DNA of 64,000 bases from assembly GCF_020382885.2 (NCBI RefSeq), contig NC_058508.1, forward strand, positions 8,052,055 through 8,116,054, read 5' to 3'. The position numbers were made by a program, and so were the translations under genes. Position 1 is the stretch's first letter. Each line of letters starts with the position of its first letter. The notes under the pieces were generated by a model. That model made no database searches, was not told where the DNA came from, and saw only the letters and a list, made by a program, of their open reading frames with translations. Positions 1 to 12,870 of the stretch are shown here, one piece after another. The stretch comes from Scatophagus argus (lineage: Eukaryota; Chordata; Actinopteri; Scatophagidae).

Positions 1-1376
1 CAAATAGATGGAGAAAATGTAACTGCTCAGAAAGGTTATCCTCTCACACTGTGTATTCAGCCAAATCATGAGAAGATAACAGCTCGGTCCTTCTTTCTCT
101 CCTCTTTCTACCTCTTTTCTCTTCCCTGCCCTTACATCTTTATCATACACAGCCCACGGATCTCCCATGGATGCGTGCTGCTGCTTAATTTGCTCTGACA
201 TCATCTCGGATTTGTGTTATGAGTGAGCCAGCAGTGTGTGTTAAGAGCCCCCAAGTGTGTGATGTCATCCATGGGCACATAAAACTTTTTGGGTCGCCAT
301 GTTTACTGCAGCCTGTCAAAAGACTAATCCATTGTGCAGCATGCAATATGCAGTGAAGCTCAGTCTCAAAACAGTAAAAAGACACTTTGCTCTTAAGATA
401 AGTAGTGAATGGGGAGAGAGGATATACATTTCCTGCAGGAGTAAACATCAGCACTTTAACATTTAAGGAGATCATACTTAAATGATGATCTGTAACTATA
501 ATTGGTTACCTACCTCAAAAATATCTTCTCAACTGCTCAATACACTAGTCCAGTTAAGACTGTTTGAAAGCCCTCTGACTCCATTTATTTTCAGTCTGCA
601 GCTTAAATTAAACGTTGAGTTTGACAATGATGTCCATTTATCCTGCAATAAATTTATAATGTTAGTCAGACCTTTTGTTGTTTTTGACCTGGAAGAATGT
701 TACATTACAGAGACAGGAGAGAGAGAAATTAGACTAAGCCTTTCAACAGTATTGTGCTGTCTTTATATTGAGTACACCTAAATATTAAAATAGCTAATGT
801 TGTCTTTGACGCACAACGCTGAGAGAAATAACGCAAAATAAGCATATCCAATGCGGTGAAGTAAAGTAGCAGAACAATGTATAAAACATGCAGTGTCATA
901 TTTATTGCAACATGTACAGAAACATTGTCAACTCCTTCACAAGCACAAGCAAGCAGTCAGCAATGAGGTGAAACAGGATGCATGTCACTGCAGGCACTTC
1001 TACCCTTAAAGAAAGACAGCATGCAAAGGCTGTTGGATTTTTTTTTTCCTCACAACACTGTTCATAATCACCCTACTTTCCTGCTGTTACTGCCAAGGGC
1101 TTGAAAGACAAATTCACAGGATTTCTGCATATTCAAATTCAAAATGCTTTTAAATCCACAAAGAATGCGACTAATACTGAATAAACTTCTAGTTTAACAT
1201 GTGCATGTGCTATACCTGCAAATCCCTGCTCCATACTAGTAGTGACGCAAGATACAAGTATTTCAACCTATGGTAATAAACGTTATTACTGCAAAAAATG
1301 CAACAAAACAATAACAATAAAAATAGCAGTAATAAGTAGTCTCAGAAACGGCTGTCCAAGAATGAAGTGCACTGGG

Positions 1377-1434
<58 letters not shown>

Positions 1435-1552
1435 GCAGGGCAGTGGGCATCATCTTCAGCTGTCATAGATGTCACAGTTCATTTGCGTGTCTTAAGGGTT
1501 TGGACCAAATCCATCACAGAGAGCAAAAAGCCAAATGCCACAAACCATGTCC

Positions 1553-1589
<37 letters not shown>

Positions 1590-2189
1590 GGCCTCCCTTC
1601 CTCCCTCCCTCCGGTGGCGGGTATCCTGCGGCTCAGTACCAGTGTATAAATGTTCTTATTCAGGTCAGAGGATACTGGAATATTGCATCACCACTACTTA
1701 TTCAGTCCCCCCCACTAATACCAATGAAGTAACTCTGCACTGTAGCAGCAAAATGAAATTTTTCATGGACCTTACAGTTTACAAAGGAAAATTTTCACCA
1801 ATATAATTGTTATGTAGGAATTTATTTGAAAAAATACAATCATGTTTCCAATCAAGAGGCTCTTACAGCATAATAAGTCCCTACTATAAGTTATTATAGT
1901 AACACACATAAAAATAAGGAATAGAATGATTAAATCTCTTCTCTTTGTCTAATTCAAATTCAATTCACTGTTGCTACATGGCTACTAGTTATTTCAAAAA
2001 CAAAGACAGCAAGGTTATTAAAATCAATAAGCTTGAAAGTTGGCTTTTAAATTATTATCAAGACACAATGAAGCTATTGCTAAAAGCTAATAATGTTATA
2101 GTGACCTAACAAGTGTTGTTTATTTTATAGCTGCATTGCTTGATTAATTAGCTGTGATAAACTCGCTGTCTGCTAGCACCAAACAGCAG
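1..2189. other. Non-coding flank with two microsatellites
   Basis: No exon is recognised. Simple repeats are (GT)n at about 1379-1431 and (TC)n at 1557-1586. Open frames in this stretch are built on those arrays or are short and without family similarity. Confidence 0.6.
1379..1431. repeat. (GT)n microsatellite
   Basis: A GT array of about 53 bp followed by GCAGGCAGGG. A (TC)n array lies 125 bp further on at 1557-1586. Confidence 0.95.
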
Positions 2190-2335
2190 ACGAGGTTAGC
2201 AACAAGCTAGTGAACATAATGGAGAACTGAGCAGCTGAAAAGCCAGATATTTATCTCAGGAGTTAGTCAAGACCAAAACAAAGCAAAAAGGAGAGCGAAT
2301 ATTGCACTTATTATTCACCACATCATCTACAAGTT
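2190..2335 (+). repeat. Dispersed repeat copy R2a
   Basis: The order tagcaacaagctagtgaaca, taatggagaactgagcagct, gccagatatttatctcagga, caagaccaaaacaaagcaaa, gcacttattattcaccacat matches the copy at 47965-48112 in the same orientation. It has no coding capacity. Confidence 0.7.
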
Positions 2336-3240
2336 AATGATGATGTCAATAAGTAATAATTTCTCCTGATAGACAGATAGTCAAATGAAAATAAACTGAG
2401 AGAGAGGAAGAAGAAGAAGAAATCATTTAGTGCCATACAGTCTATCCAGCTAAAAAATATTCCTCCCACTGTGGTGTGGAGGCAGTGCTGGCATTTTACC
2501 AGCCCACCTTTGTGCATCCTACCACTGAATGGATTTTAGCCGGCACCTGACAGAGCCAGATAAGACAGGAGCTGCCACACAAAGCCACTCACGGCAGTCG
2601 ATAATGACAGGACAGAGAACCAAATGTCTAAAGAAAAAAAAACACCAAAAAGCCAGAAAAGGGTGAGAGGGGGAGGAAATATCTCCTCTCTGAAGAAATA
2701 TTGTCAAAGAAAGAATGATTGCGAGAATGAGACTGAGCCAGATAATACCAGGAGAAGAAAGGAAGGACAAACGAAATGTGAGAGAAAAAGAAGATGACAT
2801 TTCCAGCTGCACAGGGAGAAAGAAGGCGAGAGGTGTTCGTTTGCCGCAGAACTAACAGAATGTAACATAAGCGGTGGAAAGACAAAGAGAGCCAGACTGG
2901 CAGAGGCAGGAAGAACTAAAGAACAGCTTTAAGTCTGGTGCTGCGGGAGAGAGACAGACAAAGTGAGCAAGGAGGTTAATCCAGCTAATACGGTGATTGA
3001 CTGGGGAGATCGCAGCTGGAAGCAGAACCATTGAGAGCTAAGGAAGTGCTGAGCCTAGTGGTTTGACAGGCTAAGTGACATAGAGGGCCAAATGCATGTG
3101 GGTTTCACAGGCTTTCATTTTCAACCAGTGGCCAGTCCACTGAGCCCTTCCATTACAGACTTAAAGCCGTACTTTTCATTTTATTTAGCCCTGCGAGCAG
3201 TGTGGCTCAAGGGATAGTCACACACAATTTGGTCCAGACT
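2336..3240. other. Non-coding, purine-rich stretch
   Basis: The plus strand is rich in A and G from about 2395 to 2960 (for example gaagaagaagaagaaat and repeated gagagaa words). Open frames on the other strand are a reflection of this composition. I see no gene. Confidence 0.5.
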
Positions 3241-3244
3241 GAAA

Positions 3245-3580
3245 TATGTTAACAAATGTAATAACAAATATTAAAGGATTACTATAAAACCTTTTTCAGA
3301 CATAGATGGTCCTCAGAAGATGAATCCTACTGACTTCCTGTAATGCCCTGATGTTGCATCTGGTGAAATTTCCAGCTTGTCTCTTGATACTTTGGTTTAT
3401 AACTATGATTTTCAGAATGCAAAACCTTTCACTTAGTGTTAATTAGCAAATGTTAGCATGGCAACATGCTAAACCAAAGTGGTAACCACGTTATTCAAAT
3501 TATTCCAACTTAACATCAAGTGTTTACATTGTGAGCATGTTAGCATTTAGCTCAAAGCACAGCCTCACAGTGCTTCTACA
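3245..3580 (+). repeat. Diverged interspersed repeat rich in TTAGCATG words
   Basis: The stretch contains ttggtttataactatgattt, gttaattagcaaatgttagc, atggcaacatgctaa and gtgagcatgttagcatttag, near-palindromic wording seen in a common teleost non-autonomous element. It is non-coding, and the exact family and ends are not determined. Confidence 0.5.
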
Positions 3581-3639
3581 TGGGCTCGACACTTGTCTTT
3601 TTTTTTTTTTTTAATCTAACATTTTTCAGTAATAACTGC

Positions 3640-4010
3640 TTAAAACTGTGGAGGTGGCAGTGGACTTCAGAAGGAGCCCCGACACTAAAGAATAATCTAT
3701 TATTTAGTCCTTTGCACTATTTGTATATGCTTGAATTTACATAAACACTTGTAAACACACACATACATATTCAAACACCTATTTTTCCGCTTTCTTGCAT
3801 GTACATAACAATTTTATGTTTATTTTTACCTACTGGTCTCCTTCTTTGTAGTCCTTTTAGCTGTTTACATTTCCATCTTGCTGAACAGTGTCGGTAGCAG
3901 TGTGCTCTCAGGGTACACAGAGAGCAACTTAAAACTTGAGTCCAATTCCTTGTACGTGTTCACATATTTTGCGAGCAAAGCTGATCCTGATAACATAGTG
4001 GATAAGAACA
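3640..4010 (+). repeat. LINE fragment: ORF scrap plus 3' end
   Basis: At 3655-3685 the words gtggacttcagaaggagccc translate to V-D-F-R-R-S-P, a recurring phrase near the end of L2/CR1/Rex-like LINE ORFs. After a gap the sequence ends with ccaattccttgtacgtgttc and gcgagcaaagctgatcctga, which resembles the LINE 3' tail aataaagctgattctga. It is a degraded, internally deleted copy. Confidence 0.6.
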
Positions 4011-5895
4011 TCTCGCTATCTAAAACTTTTTTCTCCTAAATTTTGTACTTTATTATTATACCCTCACAATGTTGTGGGGAGTGTTTTCCTCCTTGCTTCC
4101 CCTTTTTTCTTTTTTTCCTCTTTCATTTTGTTTGTAATTCGTTAAAAAGTTGGATCTGAATTGTGGTCCTCGCTGCTTTGACAGATCAGCTATATAATAT
4201 TCTGTTGAGCTCTGTGTAACAGCCTTAATTAGATAATGAGCTACTGATTATATATAAAAAGAAGCTCAATAGGTCTGAAATGCTTGAATAAGAATCACAA
4301 TTTACTGAAGCATTAAGGTGTGTGTAGGGTGGTGAATTATAATCACAGGGGTAGCAATGTGGCACTAAATATCATCAGGGAAAGAAGGAAACAGTCAGTT
4401 CATGTGCATATGGAAAGAACATGAACACTGCTGCGCACTAACATTGGAGTTTCACCATATTCACACCAATATTCACTCTGCTACTTTATTCATACAATAT
4501 GCATTCATTAGCATATCATTTTCCCTCTTTCACATTGCTCTGCATTCCAAACACATCGCACTCTTTCTTTCTTGCTCTCTAATCTTCAATCAATAAATTC
4601 TCTCATGCAGGCACACACACATCCCAGCATGCCACACACGCACACATGCGAATCTGCAACTCTGCAGACCCAGCCAGCAACAGCTCCATCAATCTGGTCC
4701 GCTCTCTGTCTGCAACCAGCTGTCAACACACAGTCAGGAGTGTAACAGGCTGACAAAATAGGTTTATGTGCATGTGTGTTGGTGCGTGGGCGTGGTTATG
4801 AATATATAACAACATTTTAGATTATGGCCTGCAAATTACACAATAATTATTTAATATATACTGAGTAACAATGAAATATTTACTGGGTATTTATACAGAG
4901 ACTGGGGAATAAAAGGGCTACAAAAACAACAGTATATTTGCTGTAATATGAGGCCCTACTTGTTCTGACACAGAAGACAAAATATGTCCATCTATGGCCA
5001 TTTGTCTAATAGTAGTTTGATCATATTTAGACCTCCTCACAAAAATTGAAATGAAACCGCTTGATAATTCATCTGAATCATGCCAAGGGGCCCCAGTGTA
5101 TCTTATTATGTGCGTTTTATTGAAAATCTTAATCTGAAAATTATGTAGAGATGTAGAGCTGTCAAATAAATGAAGTGGATTAAAAAAATATATATTTCCC
5201 TGAATTGTGATATGAGAATAGTATGCAGTCTCATGAAATGGAAATACTCAAGTAAAGTACATTGAAAATATACTGAAATTGTCCACTGTGACAGGACATA
5301 TCGGCTAAGCCTGTTGGCGCCTTGTTTGTACTCTACAATTTAATATATAGTATAATTTAATTAAAATGTAATACATAAAAGAATAATTTATTTCAAAGCA
5401 GAGATATAGGTGTGAAAATGATGAAAATGAGGAGATGAACTGACAACAGTGAGGGAAGAAGGAAAATGAGGAATATATTGAGATGATGATGGAGACTGTA
5501 AAAGCACAGATGGTGTAAAGAATATGGCCATACGGTATTAAAGAGTGTGTGCGAGTGTAGAAAAGGTATAAGGCAGGAGGTGGCAGGTCAGTAAGTGAGA
5601 TGAGTAGAGGAAGAATAAAGGAGGAAACCGGAGAGAAAGATCAGGTGAAAGAAAGAGCAAGACAGAAGACACAGCCAAGAGCTCCACAGACATCATGGTG
5701 CTATTAGATGGATGTCCTCCATCAATCTGCTCTGTCCACTGCTTCATAAACTCAATTAAACTGCAGGCCTCCTGAGGAAGAACACTCTCCTTCTCCATCT
5801 ATCTATCTAAATCTCACTCTCCATCCCTTCCCGTCTAATCTATCAGTTTATGCCGCTTTTTCCCTCTTTAAAAGCACACAGTGGCTCTCCTGTAC
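4011..5895. other. Non-coding, AT-rich
   Basis: No exon or RNA gene is recognised. Short CA-rich text occurs at about 4610-4650. A purine-rich stretch at about 5400-5660 gives an open frame on the minus strand with no family resemblance. Confidence 0.5.
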
Positions 5896-5965
5896 TACTA
5901 CCTCTACTTTGTAATTTCCCAGTTATGGGACTAATAAAGGATTATCTTATCTTATCTATCTCTAC
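5896..5965 (+). repeat. LINE 3' end with (ATCTT)n tail
   Basis: The text gtaatttcccagttatggga, then ctaataaaggattatcttatc, fits the 3' terminus of L2/Rex-like teleost LINEs (a stem followed by AATAAAG and a short tandem tail). Only the last 70 bases or so are recognisable, as expected for 5' truncation. Confidence 0.6.
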
Positions 5966-8900
5966 TGTCTGCATTTTAAAAAATATTACTACTAATAAAC
6001 TACTGGACTGTTCTGATTTTGTAGTTTAGACACACACCCAGGGTTCAAACAAACAAAAGAAAATTTTTGGGAAGCACAGCAGAGAATAAAGGCGGCATGA
6101 GAGGGGAGGTGGCTGGTTGACTCTGACTTTGCAGCGTTTACCTCATTCTTAAATGCTTGATGTCTTTGCTCAGCCTCTGCTGAAACATCAAATGTCATCT
6201 AAGGCCATATATTACAGTTTATGTCATGGGACCGCCATTTGTATTACTGCAGTGACAAGTCAAATTCCTCTTGCTTTCAGTGCCATAGCAACAGGAATAT
6301 AAAAGAAAGAAATACAGGGACGAGCACTGAGGACTACTTCATAAAACGACGACAAGCCCCGATCAATACGTCTGCTTTAAAAGGGAAATGATGGTAGATG
6401 GAGAGGTTGGTGGCACAGCAGCACATAAAACCTGATGGATAGACAGAGCCAAGACCTACTGCAGAAAATTAATTAAACTCAAGGAAATTAGGAAATTAAT
6501 TGTGATTGGACACATCCATAATTACTCTGGCTTCATTGTGTGTGTGTGTGTGTGTGTGTGCTGAGGTCTTATCACAGATACAAGGGTGAAAATTAAATGT
6601 AGTGTCTTTGTGTTTGTGTGTGCTCTTTTAAATTAACTCTTTGGAAGTAAAATACTTCAATCCAGTCAGTAAACCAGTCAGTCATCAGGTAGCAAGCTAC
6701 TCTGCCAATGACCTGACCTGAAATCAGCTGCAATTAATCAGTGACTGTTGGCTGGGAACGCTTCTTCCCATATGTTAACTTTTATTTCGCCATTAAAGCT
6801 TTGCTGACTATGCTCACGGCTATCTTGCTACCTGCAGTTGCCTGCTGTCCGGCCGGGAGGTCTGCACATTGTTTGAGGAAACAATAGCTGTATTTGTTGA
6901 GAGAGGGAAGGGCACACATCATTCAATATTCCAGCATGGATGGGGACTGGAGTACCTGACCTGAGTAGCTGAGTTCCATTTGACCCCCGTGACTCATTCT
7001 GATGGATCGCCTCAGATTTAGTACATAAACACCTGACAGGTACCACATCAGCGACTGCAGATAGGCTGATAGGCGAGAGCGAAGATCATTCCACCTTTTA
7101 ATCTCAAAAGTCAAAAAGTGAGCTCTCTTCCTGCTGGTATAAGAAAATGTGACTAAACACACAATGCTCTCAATTTGGTATAAATCACAGAACTACTCAA
7201 TATAGCAAATAAAAAATAAATAAAATACTTAATAAAAATAAAATCATCAACACTCAGTGATTATGATTAAATCCCGTCACTCTGCATCACTTCTCTCTCA
7301 GAATTGCTTTGAGCTAATCTGCATCACCACAGTCTCTCAGCATTGCAGGAGCTGCTATTTTTCCACTCATTTATCACCATTAATCTCCTTCATCTTAAGC
7401 TTTTATGTTCCCTCTCCACAATAACTAACCTGTCTCCTACAGCGATTCAGTCAAGCAGCTTTTTTTTAATAAAAAGCCAAACATTCGAGAGATCAAATAC
7501 ATTTCAATACAACAGTATCACGAAACCAGACGTGAACTGATTGATTTTACTTCACAAGTCAAAGTCACAAGTAAAATCACAAATCAGATCTCAAGTTTAG
7601 CCCAACAAAAATTAATTAATTAGTATATGATCTTGTAAAAAAAGAGAGTGAAATGTCATGACTGACAGCTAAGCCCTGCTCACAACCAGCTGTATGGGTC
7701 AAACCTAAATCCTGTGGCTCTGCCACCTAATCACTATTGCACGGACTCTGGCTCCAAATGATGTCACCAGCACAAGAATGAAGTGCTTGTTTCTGGGATA
7801 CTTTGGCTTAATTTTTCAGTGGAGTGGAGATGCATCATCCATCTTTATATATATATATATATATCAATGCTGTAAACACACCTGTCTTTGGTGTCTGCCA
7901 CAATCAAAGAGAAAGGACTTCTTTGTAAACTCACTTTTTGAAGCTTCAAACATCATATTGGAAGAGACCTATTCAAGCAGTGGTAGAGAAACCAAAGTAT
8001 CCACTAATAGCAACATAATAAAAACTGCTTATTACATTGTAGATTTGTCTTTGTCTCAGAATTAGAACAAAGCACTGCAAAGTTGCTTTTTGCTTTCTGC
8101 TCAACTTTCTGCATCATTTTGAGAAGTGTCATAAAACTAAATAAAGAAAGAAACACAGCAGCTGAATACACAAGTGGGTACAGTAAAAATCAATGTTACA
8201 TTAAAAAAAAAATGGAAAGCATTGCACATGTCAAAAATAAAAGAGTACAGTTTAACAGAATTTCATGGGTGACTTTTCCTATAAGATTACAGGACACCAT
8301 TTGAAAGTCTGATTACTGTGGGCATGCCTGCCCATAATAAACCAGCTTCCATGTTTCTTCCACATGTTTTGCATTCAAAGCAGTCTCCTTCATTTAACGT
8401 CAGATTAGATTAACATTTAGATTTAAGAAGCACTATTGTTCTAATTCCCTATGCAGGTCCCACCTTTTAATCAGCCACTCTTGCATCTGGCACCTGTGAG
8501 CAGCTGAATTAATTCATTGCACTGAGTTTTGCAGTTAGCTGGTCCGCCTCTGCCTCCGTGCACACAATGCACAATTCGATCTCATTCACTTGAGTTTAAA
8601 TCAATTCAGTCCAACTGTCTTTTGTGATTGCTGAATGAGGAACAATAATGCCAAGGCATTCAAGCACGTAATCAACATTGTTTTAGGGACTAAATGAATC
8701 CCATCGCCTCTCACACAGCAGGATTTGAGATTACAGATTGTAATCATGCAGAATATTGTGATATATTATGTGGTAAATAACATGGTAAATTTAAGATGAT
8801 CATTTTCGGTGATGTTGAAAATATGTCAAAAACATTGTTGGTTGATGACTCATTAAGTTATCAAAATAAACTTTCTGACAAAAATGCAGTCAGTCTCTCT

Positions 8901-11649
8901 CTCGCTGAATTTCTGTCTGACTTCTCTGCTGTCCTGGCCATGTCTATCACTATGTGTCTCTGTCTCCTTGCATGTGTTTATGTGGGTTTGTGTGGGTGGG
9001 TGAATATCTGTTGTTTTGGGGTGAGGTTCAGAGGACCTGACTACCGTGTTGAGTTTGGATCTAATTAAGACAACAAGACTCGACAGCAGCAAAACACGAA
9101 GTCAAAGATACTGCAGCTCAGTCCCCTGTGTTCTCCCTGCGATCCAATTCTCTCCCTCTATTTTTCCTTTTGCTCTGTCTCTCTGATCAATCTTTTATGA
9201 TCTAGGTTGGGGAAGGGGTGATGCCACACTGCAGCGGCAAATAGCATAAGGCCACAGCAAGGAAAAACGCGAGAACACATGGTACATAAATCAGAAGCAC
9301 ACGTTAATTCCAACACTGTTAGTGAGAAATGGATGAAATGTGAAAAAGGTGGTTCAAGCAATGCCTCATGAAGGTGTGACATAGAACAACAGGAGGAGCT
9401 GCAGAAAAATAAAACCCAAAATCCTGTGGAAAGACTGGCATAAAAGCAGACAGAATCTGTGCAACACTGGCTGTGTTTATGTATGTATGTATGTATCCAT
9501 CCATCGCCTCGGGTCGGTTTCTTTGTGTGTCTCTATCTAATTCTGTTTGCGTCCTCCCCCTCTCATTCTCTTGACCCAGCTCTCTGTTTTTTCTGTGTGC
9601 CTTCATATCTTTTGCTCCCTGTGCTGTCACTTAGTTGCTTAGGGCTTCCTGTTTCAGCTCATCAGTAAAGTCAGCTATACAGCGCAGGGCTCAACTCCCT
9701 GTAGCGCCCCAGCACTTTGTTCTGAGAAAACATCTTAAATTTCTACAGATCAGCCCCAAGCAACTAAGCATAGCAGAGCATGAAAGATCTTCTGTATATA
9801 TATACATATATATATTTCACCTTTATGTGTTTGAATTGACCATTTTGACACAAACCTACCCCAAACAGCAATTGTCCAGTGATATCTTAGCAACCATAAC
9901 TAAATGCAGTGAGTTTGTCAAGCTTTTGGAGGGTTGCGTCTTTCTTTACTTGACAAAACCAAAAACAAAGGAGCAAAGATGTTAAGAACGAATTAAACAG
10001 TGTGTTTAAAAGCTCTAATACAAGCTATATGTAGCTACTAGTTACTACTCTTATTTATTCCTACAGGAGCCAGTCCTTTATTGGGTTTAAGAAAGTTTAC
10101 ACTCCAGCAACCACAGCCAACTTAAACTCAGACAGGTTATGTTTTGCCAAGCACATTGGTTAGTCCTCAGCCAAAGCCTTTCGTAATGTTAAAATGTTTC
10201 CTGTCACCTCTTCACTGTTACTGCCTTATAAAAGAGTAAAATCTATTAACAAACTTTTTTAAAAAATGAAATATACCATTTGAGCATATGCTTTTCCTAG
10301 TATGTAAGCTAAGGAGTCAAACAGGGTCAGCATAAAATAAGGCCAAAATGTGAGATCAGACTTCATAATTTATTACTGGTATCAACTAGTTTTAGACTGC
10401 AATACAAGAATGATGCTGTTCCTTTATTTGGCCAGCTACAAATGAAAAGCCTGCCTCTTTCTGAAATTAACAAGCCATTGATTGATTGATTGATTGATTG
10501 AAAGTTTTGTGGAAAATCTGTCACATTTTCATTGGAAACTTCAAGTGTACGGTTAAAGAACACAGCAGGTTCAGCGAGGTCAGTTCTCTGAGCTGCAGAC
10601 AGGGGTGCCGACTATGTGTTTCGGACTGCAGAACAAAATGTTTTTCAGTTTTTTTAAAAATCTGTTATAACTTTGGGAGTGTAGAAACAGATTATTCATA
10701 ACTGAAGAGAAATTTCTCCCAAAAGATCAGGCATGTGATTTTTTTTCTGTGTCAGAGTGGTTGAGATATCATCACTCATTCATGATTGCTGGAAGTCTTT
10801 CTGAGACTCTTTCAAAAGATATTTTTTGGATAAATGATCGTGTGGTTCGCTCTGGCAGGACGGTTGTGGTTTGCTCAGGAGGAAAATATTTTTGGCAACA
10901 GTAAGGAGTCTAACTTGTGTAACTTTTGCAACGCAGCTATACTTCTGTTCAGAAAAATGTCCTCAGATTATATTCAAGAAATTCAGAGCTCAAAAGAATG
11001 CAGACCATCCAAAGGGAACAAAAAGGCTGTTAAACATTACAATCTGTCAGTTTGCTACTTCCTATGCATCATTTGTCTCCGACAGTTAGAACCTCTGTCT
11101 TGCTTTGGCTCTCTTTTCCATCTCTATTTCTTGTCTTGGGGACACTCCTTTATCACATCTGCCAATATCTGAATGTATTTAAGTTTAGAACTAAAAAGTA
11201 AAAATACCTTTTTCTTCATGCACTTTTACTTACTTTCAGTTGCTTCTTTGGAAGTAGTTGTCTGCCATTGTCCACTTGTGTGACAGCCGGTCATCCTCTC
11301 CAGTGTCCCGTCAGTCCAGGTTTAGCGCCATGGAGTCTTTAACCTTCTCAGCTCGACATCCAAAGCAGCTCCTGTAATTCTTCTCAAAGTCTGAAAAACA
11401 AATTGCTAGAGCAGTCAAATACTGCATTTCTACCTTCAATGCACTTGTTGCCAGCATCTCAGCATCTCACCTTGACTTCATACAGAGCCAAGTTTACAGC
11501 AGTGCTTCCTTAAGTTCTCTGCTGACCTGAGGAAACTATGTCTGTCAGGGTGTTGTTGCATGTCATGGCCTTGTCCCTCTGATACACACACTCCAAAACA
11601 CTCCACTGCCCACCTGCCCATGCAAATCACCTTTGGCCCCAACTCAAAC

Positions 11650-11680
<31 letters not shown>

Positions 11681-11850
11681 GTGTTTGAGAGAGTGTGTAT
11701 TATAGTCACTGTAACCACTAGTCTTGAGGCTAGTGCCTCTAACAGAATTATACTTCTGCATCTGTATATGTCTTTGTGAGTTTTTGTTGAAGAACGTATA
11801 AGGCCTTTAAAATCATAAATGGACTGTACTTATACCTCTAATCTTCACCA
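5966..11850. other. Gene-free stretch with small simple repeats
   Basis: No coding exon is recognised. Simple repeats are (GT)n at 6537-6560, (TA)n at 7843-7864, (GTAT)n near 9478-9496, (ATTG)n at 10477-10500 and (GT)n at 11651-11684. Two AT-rich blocks with homeobox- and SOX-like words, about 6470-6535 and 8630-8790, are possible regulatory DNA. Confidence 0.45.
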
Positions 11851-11854
11851 CACA

Positions 11855-12071
11855 AGTCAGCATTCACTCATTCACACAAACACTCATACACTGGCGCAGA
11901 GGAGGGGAATGCAAGGAGCCACCTGCTGATCATTCACATGGACACTGACATACAAATGGCAATTCGGGGAGAGACACTTATATAGCATATGGGCTGCGGG
12001 GAAGAGGGGACTGAACCACCAACCTTCTATTTGGTGGGCAACAGCTTCACCTTCTGAGCCACAGCCGCCCA
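11855..12071 (-). repeat. tRNA-derived SINE
   Basis: Read on the minus strand from 12070, it begins GGGCGGCTGTGGCTCAG and then AGAAGGTTGGTGGTTCAGTCCC. The first block fits a pol III A box (TGGCTCAGAAGG) and the second a B box (GGTTCAGTCCC, plus-strand bases about 12007-12017). This head is typical of a widespread teleost SINE whose body ends in TGAATGAGTGAATG-like repeats, present here at about 11860-11885. It is too diverged and elongated to be a tRNA gene. Confidence 0.8.
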
Positions 12072-12242
12072 CTGTATGTCTCTCTGTGTAATCCCTTTTT
12101 GATGTATACACCCTTAGACTGAATATATTTAGGTTGAGACCTTCAATACTGAAGTTATAAATAAGTGCACTAGGATGAGGTATTAGGGATATACCAATGC
12201 AAGCTATCTGACTGGTATTGGTATCAATACTGATTAAATGGC

Positions 12243-12410
12243 ATGATTTCTCTTCAGACAGCACAATGGTGCAGGTTCTGGGTTCAAATCCAAGGCCTTT
12301 CTGTGTTCAGTTTGTCTGTATGGAGTTCCAATCCAAAAAACATGCAGGTTAGGCCCCAACAACCCTGCAAAGAACAAGCCATGATAGATAATAATGGATG
12401 GATCTTTCTT
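12243..12410 (+). repeat. Second tRNA-like interspersed repeat, diverged
   Basis: The sequence carries acaatggtgcaggttctggg then ttcaaatccaaggcctttct, gtctgtatggagttccaatc, aaaacatgcaggttagg and a gataataatggatgg end. These words match a very abundant teleost repeat with a B-box-like GGTTCAAATCC at 12281-12291. It lies 170 bp from the minus-strand SINE. Confidence 0.7.
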
Positions 12411-12639
12411 CACCAATATGAATATAAATATCTGCAGTTCAGCTATAACTTACATCCATTCAGTCATTTTTAGTGCCACAGCAATCCCTGGCATTATGCT
12501 ATATTATCAATAGGTTCCACGTAGTTAGTTACACAAATTTGAAAGAAATAATATTTGTTCTTAGTGTAGACACCCAGAGTTGTGATGCCAGAATTGGCAT
12601 TAAGGTAGAAAAACCTATTAAGGTTCAGGGTTTACATGT

Positions 12640-12870
12640 TTTACTCACTCACCTTACATTCTACTGGCACCTTACACTCTACCTCTACTTTATTTGGCAC
12701 TACATTACACTGCTTACTGTTGTATATATACTTTTTATATTGCCTTGTATATATATTTTATATATGCCACTTTTTATTTTGCTATTTTTAACATTTTGTT
12801 TAGCTTGTTGTGTGTATTGCTGCTGCTGCACTGCAATTTCCCAGCCTGGGATCAATCTATCTATCTATGT
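12640..12870 (+). repeat. LINE 3' UTR fragment with (ATCT)n tail
   Basis: An AT-rich run (tatatatactttttatattg and similar) leads to ctgcactgcaatttcccagc, ctgggatcaatctatctatc. This is the stem and tail layout of an L2-like LINE 3' end. It has no ORF. Confidence 0.6.

Noticed and set aside
1242..1806. Open frames coding poly-(Cys-Val) and poly-(Leu-Ser)
   Set aside because: They are read-through of the (GT)n and (TC)n microsatellites. The same happens at 18187-18433, 36409-36627, 47088-47485, 48383-48776 and 57784-58391.
6828..7162. Minus-strand open frames of 72 and 79 codons
   Set aside because: No recognisable domain, no splice partner, and no neighbour in frame. I could not place them in any family.
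9319..9668. Overlapping open frames of about 100 and 69 codons
   Set aside because: Low-complexity composition, no splice context, no family resemblance.
12007..12071. A tRNA gene on the minus strand
   Set aside because: A and B boxes are present, but the body continues as a SINE, the stems do not form a clean cloverleaf, and it has diverged.
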